64,000 nucleotides of DNA from CAYNNQ01 sp964398785 (GCA_964398785.1 CAYNNQ010000003.1:68735-132734); one strand, 5' to 3'. Positions 35,750-45,236 are shown, numbered from the stretch's first letter. Notes: a model not told the origin generated them from the sequence alone. Numbers and translations: made by a program.

Positions 35750-35968
35750 ATGGCCAAAGAAGAAGCCATCGAGGTAGAAGGAGAGATCGAAGAAGCCCTT
35801 CCCAATGCCATGTTCCGGGTCAAACTGGACAACGGCCACGAAGTGCTTGGGCATATCTCCGGAAAGATGCGCAAGTATTATATCCGCATCCTTCCCGGAG
35901 ACCGGGTGAAGGTGGAGCTTTCCCCCTACGATCTGACCCGGGGGCGTATAACCTACCGCTACAAGTAA
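35750..35968 (+). CDS. infA: Translation initiation factor IF-1
   Basis: This 72-residue OB-fold protein has the IF-1 core: AMFRVKLDNGHEVLGHISGKMRKYYIRILPGDRVKVELSPYDL, split here over residues 23-66, ending GRITYRYK. It binds the 30S A site and assists IF-2 and IF-3 during initiation. The length is exactly that of E. coli IF-1. It has a TTAGGAG site before ATG and is followed after 5 bp by the PHP gene. Confidence 0.97.
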   Translation: MAKEEAIEVEGEIEEALPNAMFRVKLDNGHEVLGHISGKMRKYYIRILPGDRVKVELSPYDLTRGRITYRYK

Positions 35969-35973
35969 AAATA

Positions 35974-36852
35974 ATGAGCGAGATAGATCTGCACACCCAT
36001 TCAACTGCCTCGGATGGTACCTATTCTCCCGCGGATCTGGTCCGGCTGGCCGAAAAAAAGGGACTCCGGGCCTTGGCCCTCACGGACCACGACACCAGCG
36101 GAGGACTGGCCGAAGCCCTCCAAACATCGCGGGATACCAGCGTAGAGCTTATCCCGGGGTGCGAATTGAGTGTAGTATACCCAGGCACCATGCACATCGT
36201 TGGTCTGTGGATACAACCGGAGGCACCGGTTCTGAACCAGGCCCTGCAGGATCTTCGCGAAAAACGCCACAACCGTAACAGGATCATAGTGGACAAGCTG
36301 GCAGGGCAGGGTATTGATATCACTTACGAGGAAGTCCGGGAACTGGCCGGGGATGCCAGTGTGGGACGCCCGCATCTGGCCCGGATTCTGCTGGAAAAAA
36401 AAGCGGTGGATTCAGTACAGCAGGCATTTGACCATTTTCTCGGTCCTGGAGGCAGTGCCTATGTACCCAAGGAAAAATTGACTCCGGAAAAAGCCATTGA
36501 ACTACTAAAAAAAGAACAGGCCACGGTAATCCTGGCCCACCCCATTACCCTAGAGCTAAATGAAAAAACCCTCAGACGGGAAGTTGCACGCTTAAAGCAG
36601 ATCGGTCTGGACGGTATGGAGGTCTTCTACTCCGAGCACTCACCCGGAGAAATGCAAGTATATCAAAAAATCTGCGAAGACTACGGACTGCTTGTAAGCG
36701 GCGGCTCTGACTTTCACGGAAAAGTCAAACCGGACATTTCCCTCGGCTCCGGCAAGGGAAATCTGGACATCCCTTACTCCATTTTGCAAAAAATAAAAGA
36801 CCACCGAACGGCTCAAGGACTGCCCACGCCACAAACGCCTGACAATGCCTAA
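35974..36852 (+). CDS. PHP-domain phosphoesterase, RNase AM/TrpH type
   Basis: This 292-residue PHP protein is longer than the one at 6030 and contains the inserted helical region (about 90-165) of the TrpH/YciV family. Metal ligands are DLHTHSTASDG, TDHDT, PGCELS, LAHP and SDFHG. E. coli YciV (RNase AM) is a 5'-3' exoribonuclease that also hydrolyses 3',5'-nucleotide bisphosphates, and I expect that activity here. It overlaps the next gene by 8 bp. Cotranscription with infA is likely. Confidence 0.88.
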   Translation: MSEIDLHTHSTASDGTYSPADLVRLAEKKGLRALALTDHDTSGGLAEALQTSRDTSVELIPGCELSVVYPGTMHIVGLWIQPEAPVLNQALQDLREKRHNRNRIIVDKLAGQGIDITYEEVRELAGDASVGRPHLARILLEKKAVDSVQQAFDHFLGPGGSAYVPKEKLTPEKAIELLKKEQATVILAHPITLELNEKTLRREVARLKQIGLDGMEVFYSEHSPGEMQVYQKICEDYGLLVSGGSDFHGKVKPDISLGSGKGNLDIPYSILQKIKDHRTAQGLPTPQTPDNA

Positions 36853-38059
36853 CCCTGAACTGCTCTGCCCCGCCGGCAACCCGGAAAAGCTGCGGATCTG
36901 TCTTTCTTACGGCGCGGATGCCGTGTACCTCGGAGGCCCCGGCCTGAATCTGCGGGCCCAGTCGCAGGGATTCGACGATCTCCAAAAGGTCCACGGAGCT
37001 ATACAAGAAGCGCGCGCCCATGGGGCAAAGGCCTACTACTGCCTAAATATCCTGGCAACAGAGAGGCATTTGGGGGCGGCGCGGGAAACACTTTATGAGC
37101 TGGGCAAGACCCCGCCGGACGCCCTGATAATTGCTGATCCCGGCATCCTGGAAATGGCCCGGGACATATGCCCTACTGTCCCCGTACACCTCAGCACACA
37201 GGCAAATACTTCCAACACCGGGGCGATACATTTCTGGAAGGCCAATGGAGTCAGGAGAGTCAATCTGGCCCGGGAGATGCCCCTGCGGGAAATCAAGGAA
37301 TGCCGGAGAAATGCAAAAGACACGGAACTGGAAGTATTCGTGCACGGGGCAATGTGTATGGCCATCTCCGGGCGCTGCCTTTTGAGTTCATATCTAAACC
37401 GGCGCTCGGCCAACCGGGGTTTGTGCACTCATGCCTGCCGATTTGAATACAAGCCGCGGCTTTTTTTAGAGGAAAAACAAAGGCCCGGCCGGGATACATG
37501 GGTCGTGGAAGAAGACGAAGATTTTTCCCGTATCCTTGCCGCGGACGATCTGTGCCTGGTAAAATACCTGCCCTGGCTTGTAAAAAACCGAATCGACTCG
37601 CTCAAGATAGAGGGTCGCATGAAAAGTGTAGCCTATTTGGCCCAAGTAACCGACGTATACAAAACCGCCCTGCGCGATCTGGCCCGGAGGACCTTCCGCC
37701 CGCATCTCTATTTGCGGGAACTGGCCAAAACAGCCACACGACCCTTGGGGTCCGGGTTTTTCCTGCCCCGCTACCGAAGATTTGCTGGAGATAAGCCGGA
37801 AGAATGTCGCGGACTATTGGGACGAATAATTTCCCGCCGGGACCCGGACAGCTGGGAGGTTCAGGTCAAGGCCCGCTGGGAAAATGACCTGGATGCACAA
37901 GTCCTTCTTCCCGGACTTAAGCGCCCCGTTCTGGCCGCGCAGGACTACGGCCTGGAAAATGAACAGGGGGAGGCGATAAAAACCGCCCACCCCGGCACGC
38001 ATATCCTGCTCCGTTCATCCCACCCGGAACTGCGGCCAGGAATCCTCCTGCGCCGATAA
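36845..38059 (+). CDS. U32-family protein, tRNA hydroxylation TrhP/RlhA type
   Basis: This 404-residue U32 protein has the conserved N-terminal LLCPAGNPEKL and GADAVYLGG, and the signature EVFVHGAMCMAISGRC followed by the SANRGLCTHACRF cysteines, together a probable iron-sulfur site. Related proteins (TrhP, RlhA, UbiU/V) use prephenate-dependent or O2-independent hydroxylation of RNA or quinones. The length and domain order fit TrhP-like members better than collagenase. It overlaps the PHP gene by 8 bp and converges on larC. Confidence 0.85.
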   Translation: MPNPELLCPAGNPEKLRICLSYGADAVYLGGPGLNLRAQSQGFDDLQKVHGAIQEARAHGAKAYYCLNILATERHLGAARETLYELGKTPPDALIIADPGILEMARDICPTVPVHLSTQANTSNTGAIHFWKANGVRRVNLAREMPLREIKECRRNAKDTELEVFVHGAMCMAISGRCLLSSYLNRRSANRGLCTHACRFEYKPRLFLEEKQRPGRDTWVVEEDEDFSRILAADDLCLVKYLPWLVKNRIDSLKIEGRMKSVAYLAQVTDVYKTALRDLARRTFRPHLYLRELAKTATRPLGSGFFLPRYRRFAGDKPEECRGLLGRIISRRDPDSWEVQVKARWENDLDAQVLLPGLKRPVLAAQDYGLENEQGEAIKTAHPGTHILLRSSHPELRPGILLRR

Positions 38060-38071
38060 TAATCGCTTCCC

Positions 38072-39220
38072 TCAACTCCCGGCATGTATCCGGTTCAGAA
38101 ATTCGGCCACCGGGACTCCGGCTGATTTCGCCTTTTCCCGGACATCCTCCATCTCCGGACGCCACATCCAATGTCCATTCAAATAAAAACTCTTTCCCTT
38201 TACCGCCCCCCAGCAGGTGTCCCGGACTTCCGTCTCCCGGGGCAAAATGCTCCGTCGGACCAATTGCTCCCGCACGCCCAGGGTCATGCATTGGCGGAAA
38301 AATGCGCCCTTTACCTCTTCTACATCCTCCGGAAGGGCCAATACCTGGAGTAACCCTCCAGCGCGGTTCTTTTTCATGACCCCCGGGACGTAAAGGACAT
38401 CCAGCGCATTGCTCTTTTGGATATCCTCAATGAACACCCCGATTTCTTCTCCGCTCAAGTGATCCACATTGGATTCCAGGACCCAAATCCATTCCCCGTC
38501 CGTTTCCCCGGAAGTGAACAAAAAAAGCCGCAACCCGTTAAATCCTCCTTCATCCTTGCTCCCGTAACCGGTCCCACTTTTTTCCATTTTCCCCTGCGGC
38601 CCCCTGAAGCTATGGACCATCCGATCCACGAGCAAAGCTCCGGTCGGGGTCACCGCTTCGTACTTCAGGTCCGCTGGATATACCGGCTTACCCCGCATAA
38701 GTTCGGAAGTGGCCGGGGCGGGGAGGGGCAAAATGCCATGCGCACATTGTACATGTCCGCTAAACCAGGGCAAACTCCCGCAGGTAACCGCGCTTACCCC
38801 CAAAGAATCCAATGCCCAGAAAGCCCCGACAATATCCACAATCGAATCCACCGCACCGGTTTCATGGAAATGGACTTCGGAAACCGGGACTCCGTGCACG
38901 CCCGCCTCCACTTCAGCCAGTCTCCTAAAGGCCTGCACCGTCCTATCTCTAATCTCCCGCCCGCACTCAAGACCAGCCACCAACTCCTCGATATCCCCAA
39001 GATGGCGTAGTGGCTGCTCTTCCCCCGCGCGGACGGAAACACGGTTTCCTTTTATCCCACAACGTTTTTCCCCGCTTATCTCCAGCCCGACATCCAGCCC
39101 GGCCCGGACGAAAATCTCCTCAAGTCCTTTCAGATCCACTCCCAGCCCGGCCGCAGCAGCCAGAAACATGTCCCCACTGATGCCGCTGGAACAGTCAATA
39201 TGCATGTGCCTAATGCCCAT
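38072..39220 (-). CDS. larC: Nickel insertion protein LarC (nickel-pincer cofactor cyclometallase)
   Basis: This 382-residue LarC starts at MGIRHMHIDCSSGISGDM. The N-terminal region carries CSSGISGDMFLAA and HFHETGAVDSIVDIVG-like segments (here EVHFHETGAVDSIVDIVG), and the C-terminal region is the LarC2 part. LarC inserts nickel into the pincer cofactor of lactate racemase. larB, larE and larA are not nearby. It is intact, with no programmed frameshift seen, unlike some Lactobacillus larC genes. GGAGAG precedes the start. Confidence 0.92.
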   Translation of the reverse strand: MGIRHMHIDCSSGISGDMFLAAAAGLGVDLKGLEEIFVRAGLDVGLEISGEKRCGIKGNRVSVRAGEEQPLRHLGDIEELVAGLECGREIRDRTVQAFRRLAEVEAGVHGVPVSEVHFHETGAVDSIVDIVGAFWALDSLGVSAVTCGSLPWFSGHVQCAHGILPLPAPATSELMRGKPVYPADLKYEAVTPTGALLVDRMVHSFRGPQGKMEKSGTGYGSKDEGGFNGLRLFLFTSGETDGEWIWVLESNVDHLSGEEIGVFIEDIQKSNALDVLYVPGVMKKNRAGGLLQVLALPEDVEEVKGAFFRQCMTLGVREQLVRRSILPRETEVRDTCWGAVKGKSFYLNGHWMWRPEMEDVREKAKSAGVPVAEFLNRIHAGS

Positions 39221-39408
39221 TCATCTCTCCATTTTTTTCCATACAAACAAAAAAAGCCCCCCGGATCTCTCGAGGCCTCCCGGTATCTTCCAGAAAGCAT
39301 GCCTCTTATAGTCCACAAACCCTCTTGCCAAACAACCCAAAAAGAATTACAGTATATTTAACTTGAGATGTACAAGGAAGGAATAACTGCATTCCCCGGG
39401 AGGAAAAA

Positions 39409-39789
39409 ATGAGTTATTCGGCAAATTTAAGCGCAGTTAAAGCGGCTTCTCTTTCCCAGCAGGTCACGGCCAACGACGTAGCCAACATGAACACCCCCGG
39501 ATATAAATCAAAGAGGGTAGATCTGGAATCCGGGCCTGAAGGACAGGGAGTAAGACCGGCAGCCATCCGGGAGAATACCAAGCCCGGACCAGCAGTGGAG
39601 CAAATACAGACCTCCAGAAATGAACAGGGACAAGTGCGCCAGGAAGAGGTCCGGGTGGAGGGCAGCAACACGGACATTGCCGAGGAAACGGTACAAATGA
39701 TCGAGGACGAAGCCTACCTCCGTTCCAATACTGAGGCCATCAGCTCCCATTTCCGGGCCACAGGAAGCGTGCTGAACATCCTTGTCTAG
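39409..39789 (+). CDS. Flagellar basal-body rod family protein (FlgC-like)
   Basis: This 126-residue protein has the flagellar rod N-terminal motif NDVANMNTPGYKSKRV (about 23-38) and the C-terminal helix with NTEAISSHFRATGSVLNIL. It resembles FlgC/FlgB but is isolated from any flagellar cluster. Members of this type are annotated as rod C-terminal domain proteins in sulfate reducers. Its role may be structural in the rod or unrelated. It has a GGGAGG site. Confidence 0.75.
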   Translation: MSYSANLSAVKAASLSQQVTANDVANMNTPGYKSKRVDLESGPEGQGVRPAAIRENTKPGPAVEQIQTSRNEQGQVRQEEVRVEGSNTDIAEETVQMIEDEAYLRSNTEAISSHFRATGSVLNILV

Positions 39790-39795
39790 AAGAAA

Positions 39796-40134
39796 TCAGA
39801 AGGTAGTCCCGTTCACTCCCCACATTTTCCTTTCCACGCCCTCAAAGACGATGTATACCCGGTCCTGGGCCACATCCAGTGCCTGAGAAACAAGGAGACA
39901 CAACTCCGCAGACAGCTTTTCCGAAAAGGATTCGTCCAGACCAATCCCCTTGAGTTCCATGTATACCGCGGGCTGACGACTGCCGGCAAAAAACATGCGG
40001 CATTCGTCCTCCAAAGTAACCATCATGACCTCTTCCGGCTTGCCCAAAACTGCGCACACCCTTTCCGAGGCCTTGGCCATGAATTCATTCGGTCCACTTA
40101 TTTCCTGATTGGTCATTATTTTTAAGCAGGGCAT
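39796..40134 (-). CDS. MIF-family tautomerase homologue
   Basis: From ATG 40134 (AAGGAG 9 bp before) the protein is 112 residues, the normal size of macrophage migration inhibitory factor homologues. It begins MPCLKI with the catalytic Pro exposed after Met removal. It retains the MIF features VSQALDVAQDRVYIVF and the C-terminal WGVNGTTF. Phenylpyruvate or dopachrome tautomerase activity is expected; the physiological role in bacteria is unknown. The longer frame to 40257 lacks a ribosome site. It converges on the flagellar gene with a 6-bp gap. Confidence 0.88.
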   Translation of the reverse strand: MPCLKIMTNQEISGPNEFMAKASERVCAVLGKPEEVMMVTLEDECRMFFAGSRQPAVYMELKGIGLDESFSEKLSAELCLLVSQALDVAQDRVYIVFEGVERKMWGVNGTTF

Positions 40135-40317
40135 ATAAATCACTCCTTCACCCCATATCTTCCCCTTCCGGACAAGGTACCCTATCCCCGCCACTTTTTG
40201 GTGTTTCAATGCAACCCGGGGAGGTTTAAGTTTACCGAATATCTTGCGGGCATGCACTCGGTGCTTTGCATATTAATACAGCCCCGCCAAAAATGAAAAG
40301 CCCAAACTCGATACTTA

Positions 40318-41988
40318 CTATTCTTTCCCTACCAAGATCACCTGGGGAGAGACTACCGGGTCCCTCTCCAGTATCTTGCGGAAAAAACGGCGTAGGGCGG
40401 AACGGATCCTGTCTTCCATCTTCTGCGGTTCCTGCGGAGAAATATTGTAAAAGACATCCAAAACTATATTCCTCGCCTCTTCCAGGACATGCGCAAACTG
40501 CTGCTCAAATATGAAGCCCCGAGAGGAGAGTTCCGGACCGTGCAACAATTCGCCGCTTTCCCTATCGATCACCATGGACACGATAACCAGGCCTTCTTCC
40601 CCCAACGCCTGCCTTTCCTTGAGTACTATCTGTCCCACGTCTCCCACGCCCTTGCCGTCCACAAGCACCGATTCGGAGTTGACCCCGTCCTCAAACCGTA
40701 CATCACCGCTTGCGGACAGAGTAAACGGCTGGCCGTTTTCCACCACTAAGGCCCGCTCCGGCGCGACCCCGCACTCACGGGCAAGACGGGAATGCTTTAA
40801 AAGATGCCGGTATTCGCCGTGCACAGGCAAAAAATACTTGGGTTTCACCGCATTGAGCATGGTTTTGAGCTCTTCCTGATGGGCGTGCCCGGAGGCATGA
40901 ATGGCCCGGACCTTCTCATAGAAAACCTCCGCCCCCATACGGTAGAGGTTGTTGATTACCTTGGTTATCGCCTTGGTGTTTCCGGGGATGAAACGGGAAG
41001 ACATGACCACTGTATCCCCGGGCTTTATCTTTATCTGCCGATGCTCCCCCAATCCCACACGGGTCAGGGCAGAAAGGGGCTCGCCCTGGGAGCCGGTCAT
41101 AAGGAGGACAGTCTCGGAGTCTTTCAAGTTACTTGCATCCCGAAGTTCCACATAATTCTCCGAGGAATACTCTATAAATCCAAGGCTTCGGGCCACTTCT
41201 ATATTTCTGATCAGACTGCGTCCGCTCACCGCAACCTTCCGTCCAAAGCTCCGGGCCAGATCGAATATTTCCTGCATCCTTTGTACGTGACTGGAAAAAA
41301 GAGTAACCAGGATTCTGCCCTCGGCCTGCTCAAATATCTTTTGCAGCGATTCCTTGATTTCCATTTCGGTTAGTGCATATCCCTCCCTTTCCACGTTCGT
41401 GGAATCGGACATAAGCAAAGTAGCTCCGGAAGAGGCAAATGCGCTAATCCCTTCAACATCGGTCAAGTGCCCCCTCAAGGGATTGCGGTCGATCTTGAAA
41501 TCCCCGGTATGCACCATCTTGCCTACCGGAGTTTCAATTCCCAGGGCATATCCCTCAATTATGGAATGACAAGCAGAGAAAAAAGAAAAGGAAAAATCTT
41601 TCAGTTTGAGCTTCTGCCCAGGCTCCACAGGGCGTAGATAAACGTCATCGACCAAGCCGTATTCACTCAACTTATTACGAATCAATCCCAGCGTGAACTC
41701 GGACCCGTAAATAGGGGCATCCACATAGGGCACTAGCCAGGGTACTCCCCCGATATGGTCCTCATGACCATGGGTGAGAATTATCCCCTGTAACTTTTCC
41801 TTTCTGCGGAAAATATAATCCAAACGGGGGATGACCACATCCACCCCCAGATGGAAATCATCCGGAAACATCAACCCACAGTCTATCAACACCATGGATT
41901 CCTCGGTCTCCAGAGTCATGCAGTTCATGCCGATCTCGCCCAGACCACCCAACGGGGTTATCTTTACCTTTTCTTTCCCTTTTTCCAT
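40318..41988 (-). CDS. rnj: Ribonuclease J
   Basis: This 556-residue beta-CASP metallo-beta-lactamase nuclease degrades and matures RNA 5'-3' and can cut endonucleolytically. It has LTHGHEDHIGG (about 72-82) as the zinc-binding motif, a beta-CASP region with SGRSLIRNIEVARSLG, and ASGHAHQEEL near the C-terminus. The length is typical. ATG 41988 with GGAG 5 bp upstream is preferred over ATG 42006. It has its own promoter region or reads from beyond the repeat cluster 42016-42999. Confidence 0.95.
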   Translation of the reverse strand: MEKGKEKVKITPLGGLGEIGMNCMTLETEESMVLIDCGLMFPDDFHLGVDVVIPRLDYIFRRKEKLQGIILTHGHEDHIGGVPWLVPYVDAPIYGSEFTLGLIRNKLSEYGLVDDVYLRPVEPGQKLKLKDFSFSFFSACHSIIEGYALGIETPVGKMVHTGDFKIDRNPLRGHLTDVEGISAFASSGATLLMSDSTNVEREGYALTEMEIKESLQKIFEQAEGRILVTLFSSHVQRMQEIFDLARSFGRKVAVSGRSLIRNIEVARSLGFIEYSSENYVELRDASNLKDSETVLLMTGSQGEPLSALTRVGLGEHRQIKIKPGDTVVMSSRFIPGNTKAITKVINNLYRMGAEVFYEKVRAIHASGHAHQEELKTMLNAVKPKYFLPVHGEYRHLLKHSRLARECGVAPERALVVENGQPFTLSASGDVRFEDGVNSESVLVDGKGVGDVGQIVLKERQALGEEGLVIVSMVIDRESGELLHGPELSSRGFIFEQQFAHVLEEARNIVLDVFYNISPQEPQKMEDRIRSALRRFFRKILERDPVVSPQVILVGKE

Positions 41989-42023
41989 AACCACTCCATT
42001 AAACATTTGCCCCTGATATACAA

Positions 42024-42272
42024 GGCTCTCCGATACACCGTATGGATCTCTTATATTTTCTCCCCCTGATCTTTTGGGATGCCTTTAACGAGAGGCCCGC
42101 GCGTTTTCTTGGTCCTTTAATACTAGGTCGAAATCCCGCGCCCCAATTTTAATTTAGGCGCGGGAAGGGGGCAAGCGTCCCCCCTTTGGCGGGGCTTAGA
42201 AAACACCGGGCCGGTAGTTTGGCACCAAAAAAGATCAGGGGGAGAAAAATCCATATCAAACGTCGAGGACCC
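42024..42272 (-). repeat. Family B MITE-like element, copy B4 (short interior)
   Basis: This 249-bp element is in the opposite orientation to B2. It starts GGCTCTCCGATACACCG (R end) and ends ACGTCGAGGACCC (L end). The flanks carry the 8-bp direct repeat ATATACAA (42016-42023 and 42275-42282, two extra A on the right). The interior contains a CCCGCGCC/GGCGCGGG hairpin. Confidence 0.8.
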
Positions 42273-42340
42273 AAATATACAAAGGGCCATTAATACATTA
42301 TATTCTTTTTTTTACAACTTATTCCCAACCCGCTAAAAAG

Positions 42341-42475
42341 TTCTTATCCGGAAATTCAAAAATTTCCGGGTTTAGAAATATCACGTTTCCAGTAACGAGC
42401 GTATCTTAATACGTGATCGAATAATTACGAAAATTGACGCCGTTAAAATGGAAAAGGGCCATTTCCGGATGGAAA
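42341..42475 (+). repeat. Family A element, internally deleted, copy A5
   Basis: Flanked by a perfect 8-bp direct repeat CTAAAAAG (42333-42340 and 42476-42483), this copy keeps both ends but lacks about 48 bp of the interior (between CACGTTTCCAG and CGAGCGTATC). A deletion derivative that still has target duplications argues it moved as a short form or lost the interior after insertion. Confidence 0.85.
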
Positions 42476-42558
42476 CTAAAAAGCGTTAAGCCAATTGCAA
42501 TCCCTATAAATTTAACAATTAAAAACAGCAAGGAACAATCCTGATGATCCGGTATGCA

Positions 42559-42688
42559 GACGCAACTGCAAAAAGTCGAAGTCTGGAGTTAAGTGTACGG
42601 ATAAAACTTCACAAGTCCCTGATTTTAATTAACAGTTTAACTTGAAACTTGGCACTGCCTGTAAAAACACATTTCTTGCAGGCGCATC
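42559..42688 (+). repeat. Family C MITE-like element, copy C2
   Basis: This 130-bp element runs from GACGCAACTGCAAAAAGTCG to TTGCAGGCGCATC. It is flanked by the exact direct repeat TATGCA at 42553-42558 and 42689-42694. The ends pair as a 16-bp imperfect inverted repeat. Confidence 0.85.
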
Positions 42689-42751
42689 TATGCAATTTTT
42701 CCCCAAAAATGTCCCGGCGTTACCTGGGCATCTCCTTCGTCAAATGTCCAC

Positions 42752-42783
42752 AAAAAAACCCCAACGGCTGGGGTTGGGGTTTT
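42752..42783 (-). terminator. Rho-independent terminator of the EF-G-like gene
   Basis: The minus strand forms stem CCCCAA/TTGGGG around a 9-base loop (42779-42759) followed by seven T (42758-42752). It is 220 bp past the EF-G stop because repeat A6 lies between. A plus-strand TTTT also allows bidirectional use. Confidence 0.65.
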
Positions 42784-42808
42784 GTAAAATATTCCGAACG
42801 CTAGATAG

Positions 42809-42991
42809 TTCTTATTCGGAAATTCAAGAATTTCCGGGTTTAGAAATATCGCGTTTCCAATCCGGAAATGATATTTTTTCCTGTTTAACAAGGAAATTAA
42901 GTAATCATGAGCGAGCGTATCTTAACACGTGATCGAATAATCACCAAAATTGACACCGTTAAACTGGAAAAGGGCCATTTCCGGATGGAAA
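42809..42991 (+). repeat. Family A MITE-like element, copy A6
   Basis: This 183-bp A element is flanked by CTAGATAG (42801-42808) and CTAGATAC (42992-42999), 7 of 8 matching. It is inserted between the EF-G stop (43003) and its probable terminator (42752-42783). Confidence 0.85.
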
Positions 42992-43002
42992 CTAGATACA
43001 GC

Positions 43003-45066
43003 TCAATGCGCTGAACTCGTCCTGCTTTCCTCGATTACCTTCTCCGCTACATGAGGAGGGCACTCCTCGTAATGATCAAAATCCATGACAAAAGTCCCTT
43101 GTCCGCCGGTCATGGAGCGCAGGTCCCGGGCATATTGGAGCATCTCCGCCATGGGCACCTGAGCGTGGACCTCGGTAACCCCGTTGTTCGAGTCCGAGCC
43201 CTGTACCCGCCCTCGGCGGCTGGAAACATCTCCGATCACGTCTCCCATATAATCGTCCGGGACATATATAGTCACGCTCATTATCGGTTCGAGCAGGGTG
43301 GGGCTGCATTTTTCCGCAGCCTTCTTGAAGGCCATGGAGCCTGCGATTTTAAAGGCCATCTCCGAGGAATCCACGCTGTGATAAGATCCATCGTAGAGGT
43401 TGACCTTGAAGTCCACCATCGGATACCCGGCCAAGACCCCTTTCTCTGCGGCTTCTTGAATGCCCTCGTCCACCGCTGGAATATACTGTTTGGGGATTAC
43501 CCCTCCCACGATGGAATTGACGAACTCGTACCCCTCGCCTCTTCCCAAGGGTTCCAGGGTTATCCAGCAGTCCCCGAATTGTCCGCGTCCGCCACTTTGT
43601 TTCTTGTATCTGCCCTGTACATCCGCCTTGCCTTTCAGGGTCTCCCTGTACGGGATTTTCGGAGTCTTGAGTTCCACCCCGACCTTATAGCGCCGCTTTA
43701 TTTTTTCGGCGGCGGTTTCAATATGCAATTGTCCCATCCCGGAAAGAAGCATGTCCCCGGTTTCCTCGTTACGGCTCAATTTAAGGGTAACATCCTCGGC
43801 CAGAAGACGCTGCACCGCAGTAAAAAGTTTATCTTCCTCCCCGCTTTCCCCGGGAGCCAAAGCATAAGAAATTATGGTCGGTCCAAGTTCGGGAAGGAAA
43901 AGTCTAAAATTGTCCTTTTCCTCACACAGGGTATCCCCGGTAACAGTTTCCTTTAGCTTGGGCACTCCCACAATAGCGCCGGGCCCGATTTCATCCTTGA
44001 CGCCTACCTGTTTTTTGCCCTCGAAAAACAAAAGCTGCCCCAGTTTTTCCTTGCTGTCCTTATGCGGATTGGACACCATAGCATCCGGCACCGCTTTTCC
44101 GGAAAGCACACGCATGACACTAATCTGGCCGGAAAAAGGATCGGCAAGGGTCTTGAATACAAGACCGGAGAAGGGTTCTTCGGGAGAAGGAGACCTCTCT
44201 TCTCCGTTTTCGCCCTGCCAAGGGGCTCGTTGCAGAGGAGAGGGCAAAAATTGCTCCACAGCATCCAGCAGGAACTCGCCGGCCTTGTTTTCCAGGGCCG
44301 CACCTGCACAAACCGGCACTAGTTCGCCGTTTTTGACCCCCAGGGAAAGGCCCTTGTAGATTTCCTCAGCCGAAAGTTCGCCCTCTTCCAGATACTTCTC
44401 CATGAGCTCCTCGTCGCTTTCGGCTATATTCTCTATGGCTGTTTCCCGCAGTTCCGCCACTTGTTCGGCCATGTCCTCCGGGACATCTGCGCTGTTCACC
44501 TTGCCTCCTTCGGAAAAGAAGTAAGCCCGGTCCTCGAGGACGTTAACCACTCCCCGGAAATCGGATTCGGCCCCGATAGGCAAGAACAAAAGCACAGTCT
44601 TGATACCCAGGGTTTGGGTAAGGCCGTTGTAGGCCATCCGAAAATCTGCCCTCTCCCGGTCCATCTTGTTTATAAAGACAAGTCCAGGCAATTGAGCAGC
44701 CTTGACTTCAGACCACATTTTCTTGGTCAATGGCTTCACTCCGTCCACGGCATCCAGAACAAATATCACCCCGTCCACTGCGCTCAACTGATAGGGCATA
44801 TCCCCAACAAAATTATTGTCGCCGGGCAAATCTATCAAAAAATGCTGGTTTTTTTTCCATTGGTAATTGGCAAAACCGGGCTGGATACTCCCCCTTCTCT
44901 TGATCTCCTCCGGTTCGTAATCCAGGGTGGTAGTCCCCTCCTCAATACTACCCAGCCTGCTAATTTTTCCGGAGTTGTAAAGAAGCATCTCGGCTACGGA
45001 AGTCTTTCCCGTACCTCCGTGCCCCACCAAAGCAAAGGTCCTTTGAGTAGATAACTTATCCAGCAT
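43003..45066 (-). CDS. EF-G-like translational GTPase (FusA2/EF-G2 type)
   Basis: This 687-residue GTPase has EF-G domains I-V. The P-loop is GHGGTGKT (15-22), not the AHIDAGKT of canonical EF-G. G3 reads DLPGDNNF, and G4 is NKMD. These changes mark the second EF-G type (FusA2/EF-G2), which often lacks normal translocase GTPase activity. Its role is unsettled and the canonical fusA should lie elsewhere. ATG 45066 has AAGGGGG 7 bp upstream. The C-terminal half keeps the EF-G IV fold (GGVIPKQYIPAVDEG). Confidence 0.88.
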   Translation of the reverse strand: MLDKLSTQRTFALVGHGGTGKTSVAEMLLYNSGKISRLGSIEEGTTTLDYEPEEIKRRGSIQPGFANYQWKKNQHFLIDLPGDNNFVGDMPYQLSAVDGVIFVLDAVDGVKPLTKKMWSEVKAAQLPGLVFINKMDRERADFRMAYNGLTQTLGIKTVLLFLPIGAESDFRGVVNVLEDRAYFFSEGGKVNSADVPEDMAEQVAELRETAIENIAESDEELMEKYLEEGELSAEEIYKGLSLGVKNGELVPVCAGAALENKAGEFLLDAVEQFLPSPLQRAPWQGENGEERSPSPEEPFSGLVFKTLADPFSGQISVMRVLSGKAVPDAMVSNPHKDSKEKLGQLLFFEGKKQVGVKDEIGPGAIVGVPKLKETVTGDTLCEEKDNFRLFLPELGPTIISYALAPGESGEEDKLFTAVQRLLAEDVTLKLSRNEETGDMLLSGMGQLHIETAAEKIKRRYKVGVELKTPKIPYRETLKGKADVQGRYKKQSGGRGQFGDCWITLEPLGRGEGYEFVNSIVGGVIPKQYIPAVDEGIQEAAEKGVLAGYPMVDFKVNLYDGSYHSVDSSEMAFKIAGSMAFKKAAEKCSPTLLEPIMSVTIYVPDDYMGDVIGDVSSRRGRVQGSDSNNGVTEVHAQVPMAEMLQYARDLRSMTGGQGTFVMDFDHYEECPPHVAEKVIEESRTSSAH

Positions 45067-45236
45067 TAAACAGCCCCCTTGGTAGAAGATGTGGCGCAAC
45101 AGCGCTTTTGCTTGTGCTCACGCGGAAACAGTCCTGGACATTTGCACTCTTATATATATACAAACATCCCTTGCCGGCGCTTGCGGTAAGGTAAACCCCG
45201 TACATGGACTTTTCCACCCCTAACCGAACAAAAAAC

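Noticed and set aside
39240..39280. Possible terminator or leader hairpin upstream of larC
   Set aside because: The minus strand has a T-tract (GGGGGGCTTTTTTT) but only a weak, bulged stem, so I did not list it.
40135..40257. Longer N-terminal extension of the MIF homologue
   Set aside because: ATG 40134 has AAGGAG at ideal spacing and gives MIF-like length with the catalytic Pro after Met; the extension has no ribosome site and no family match.
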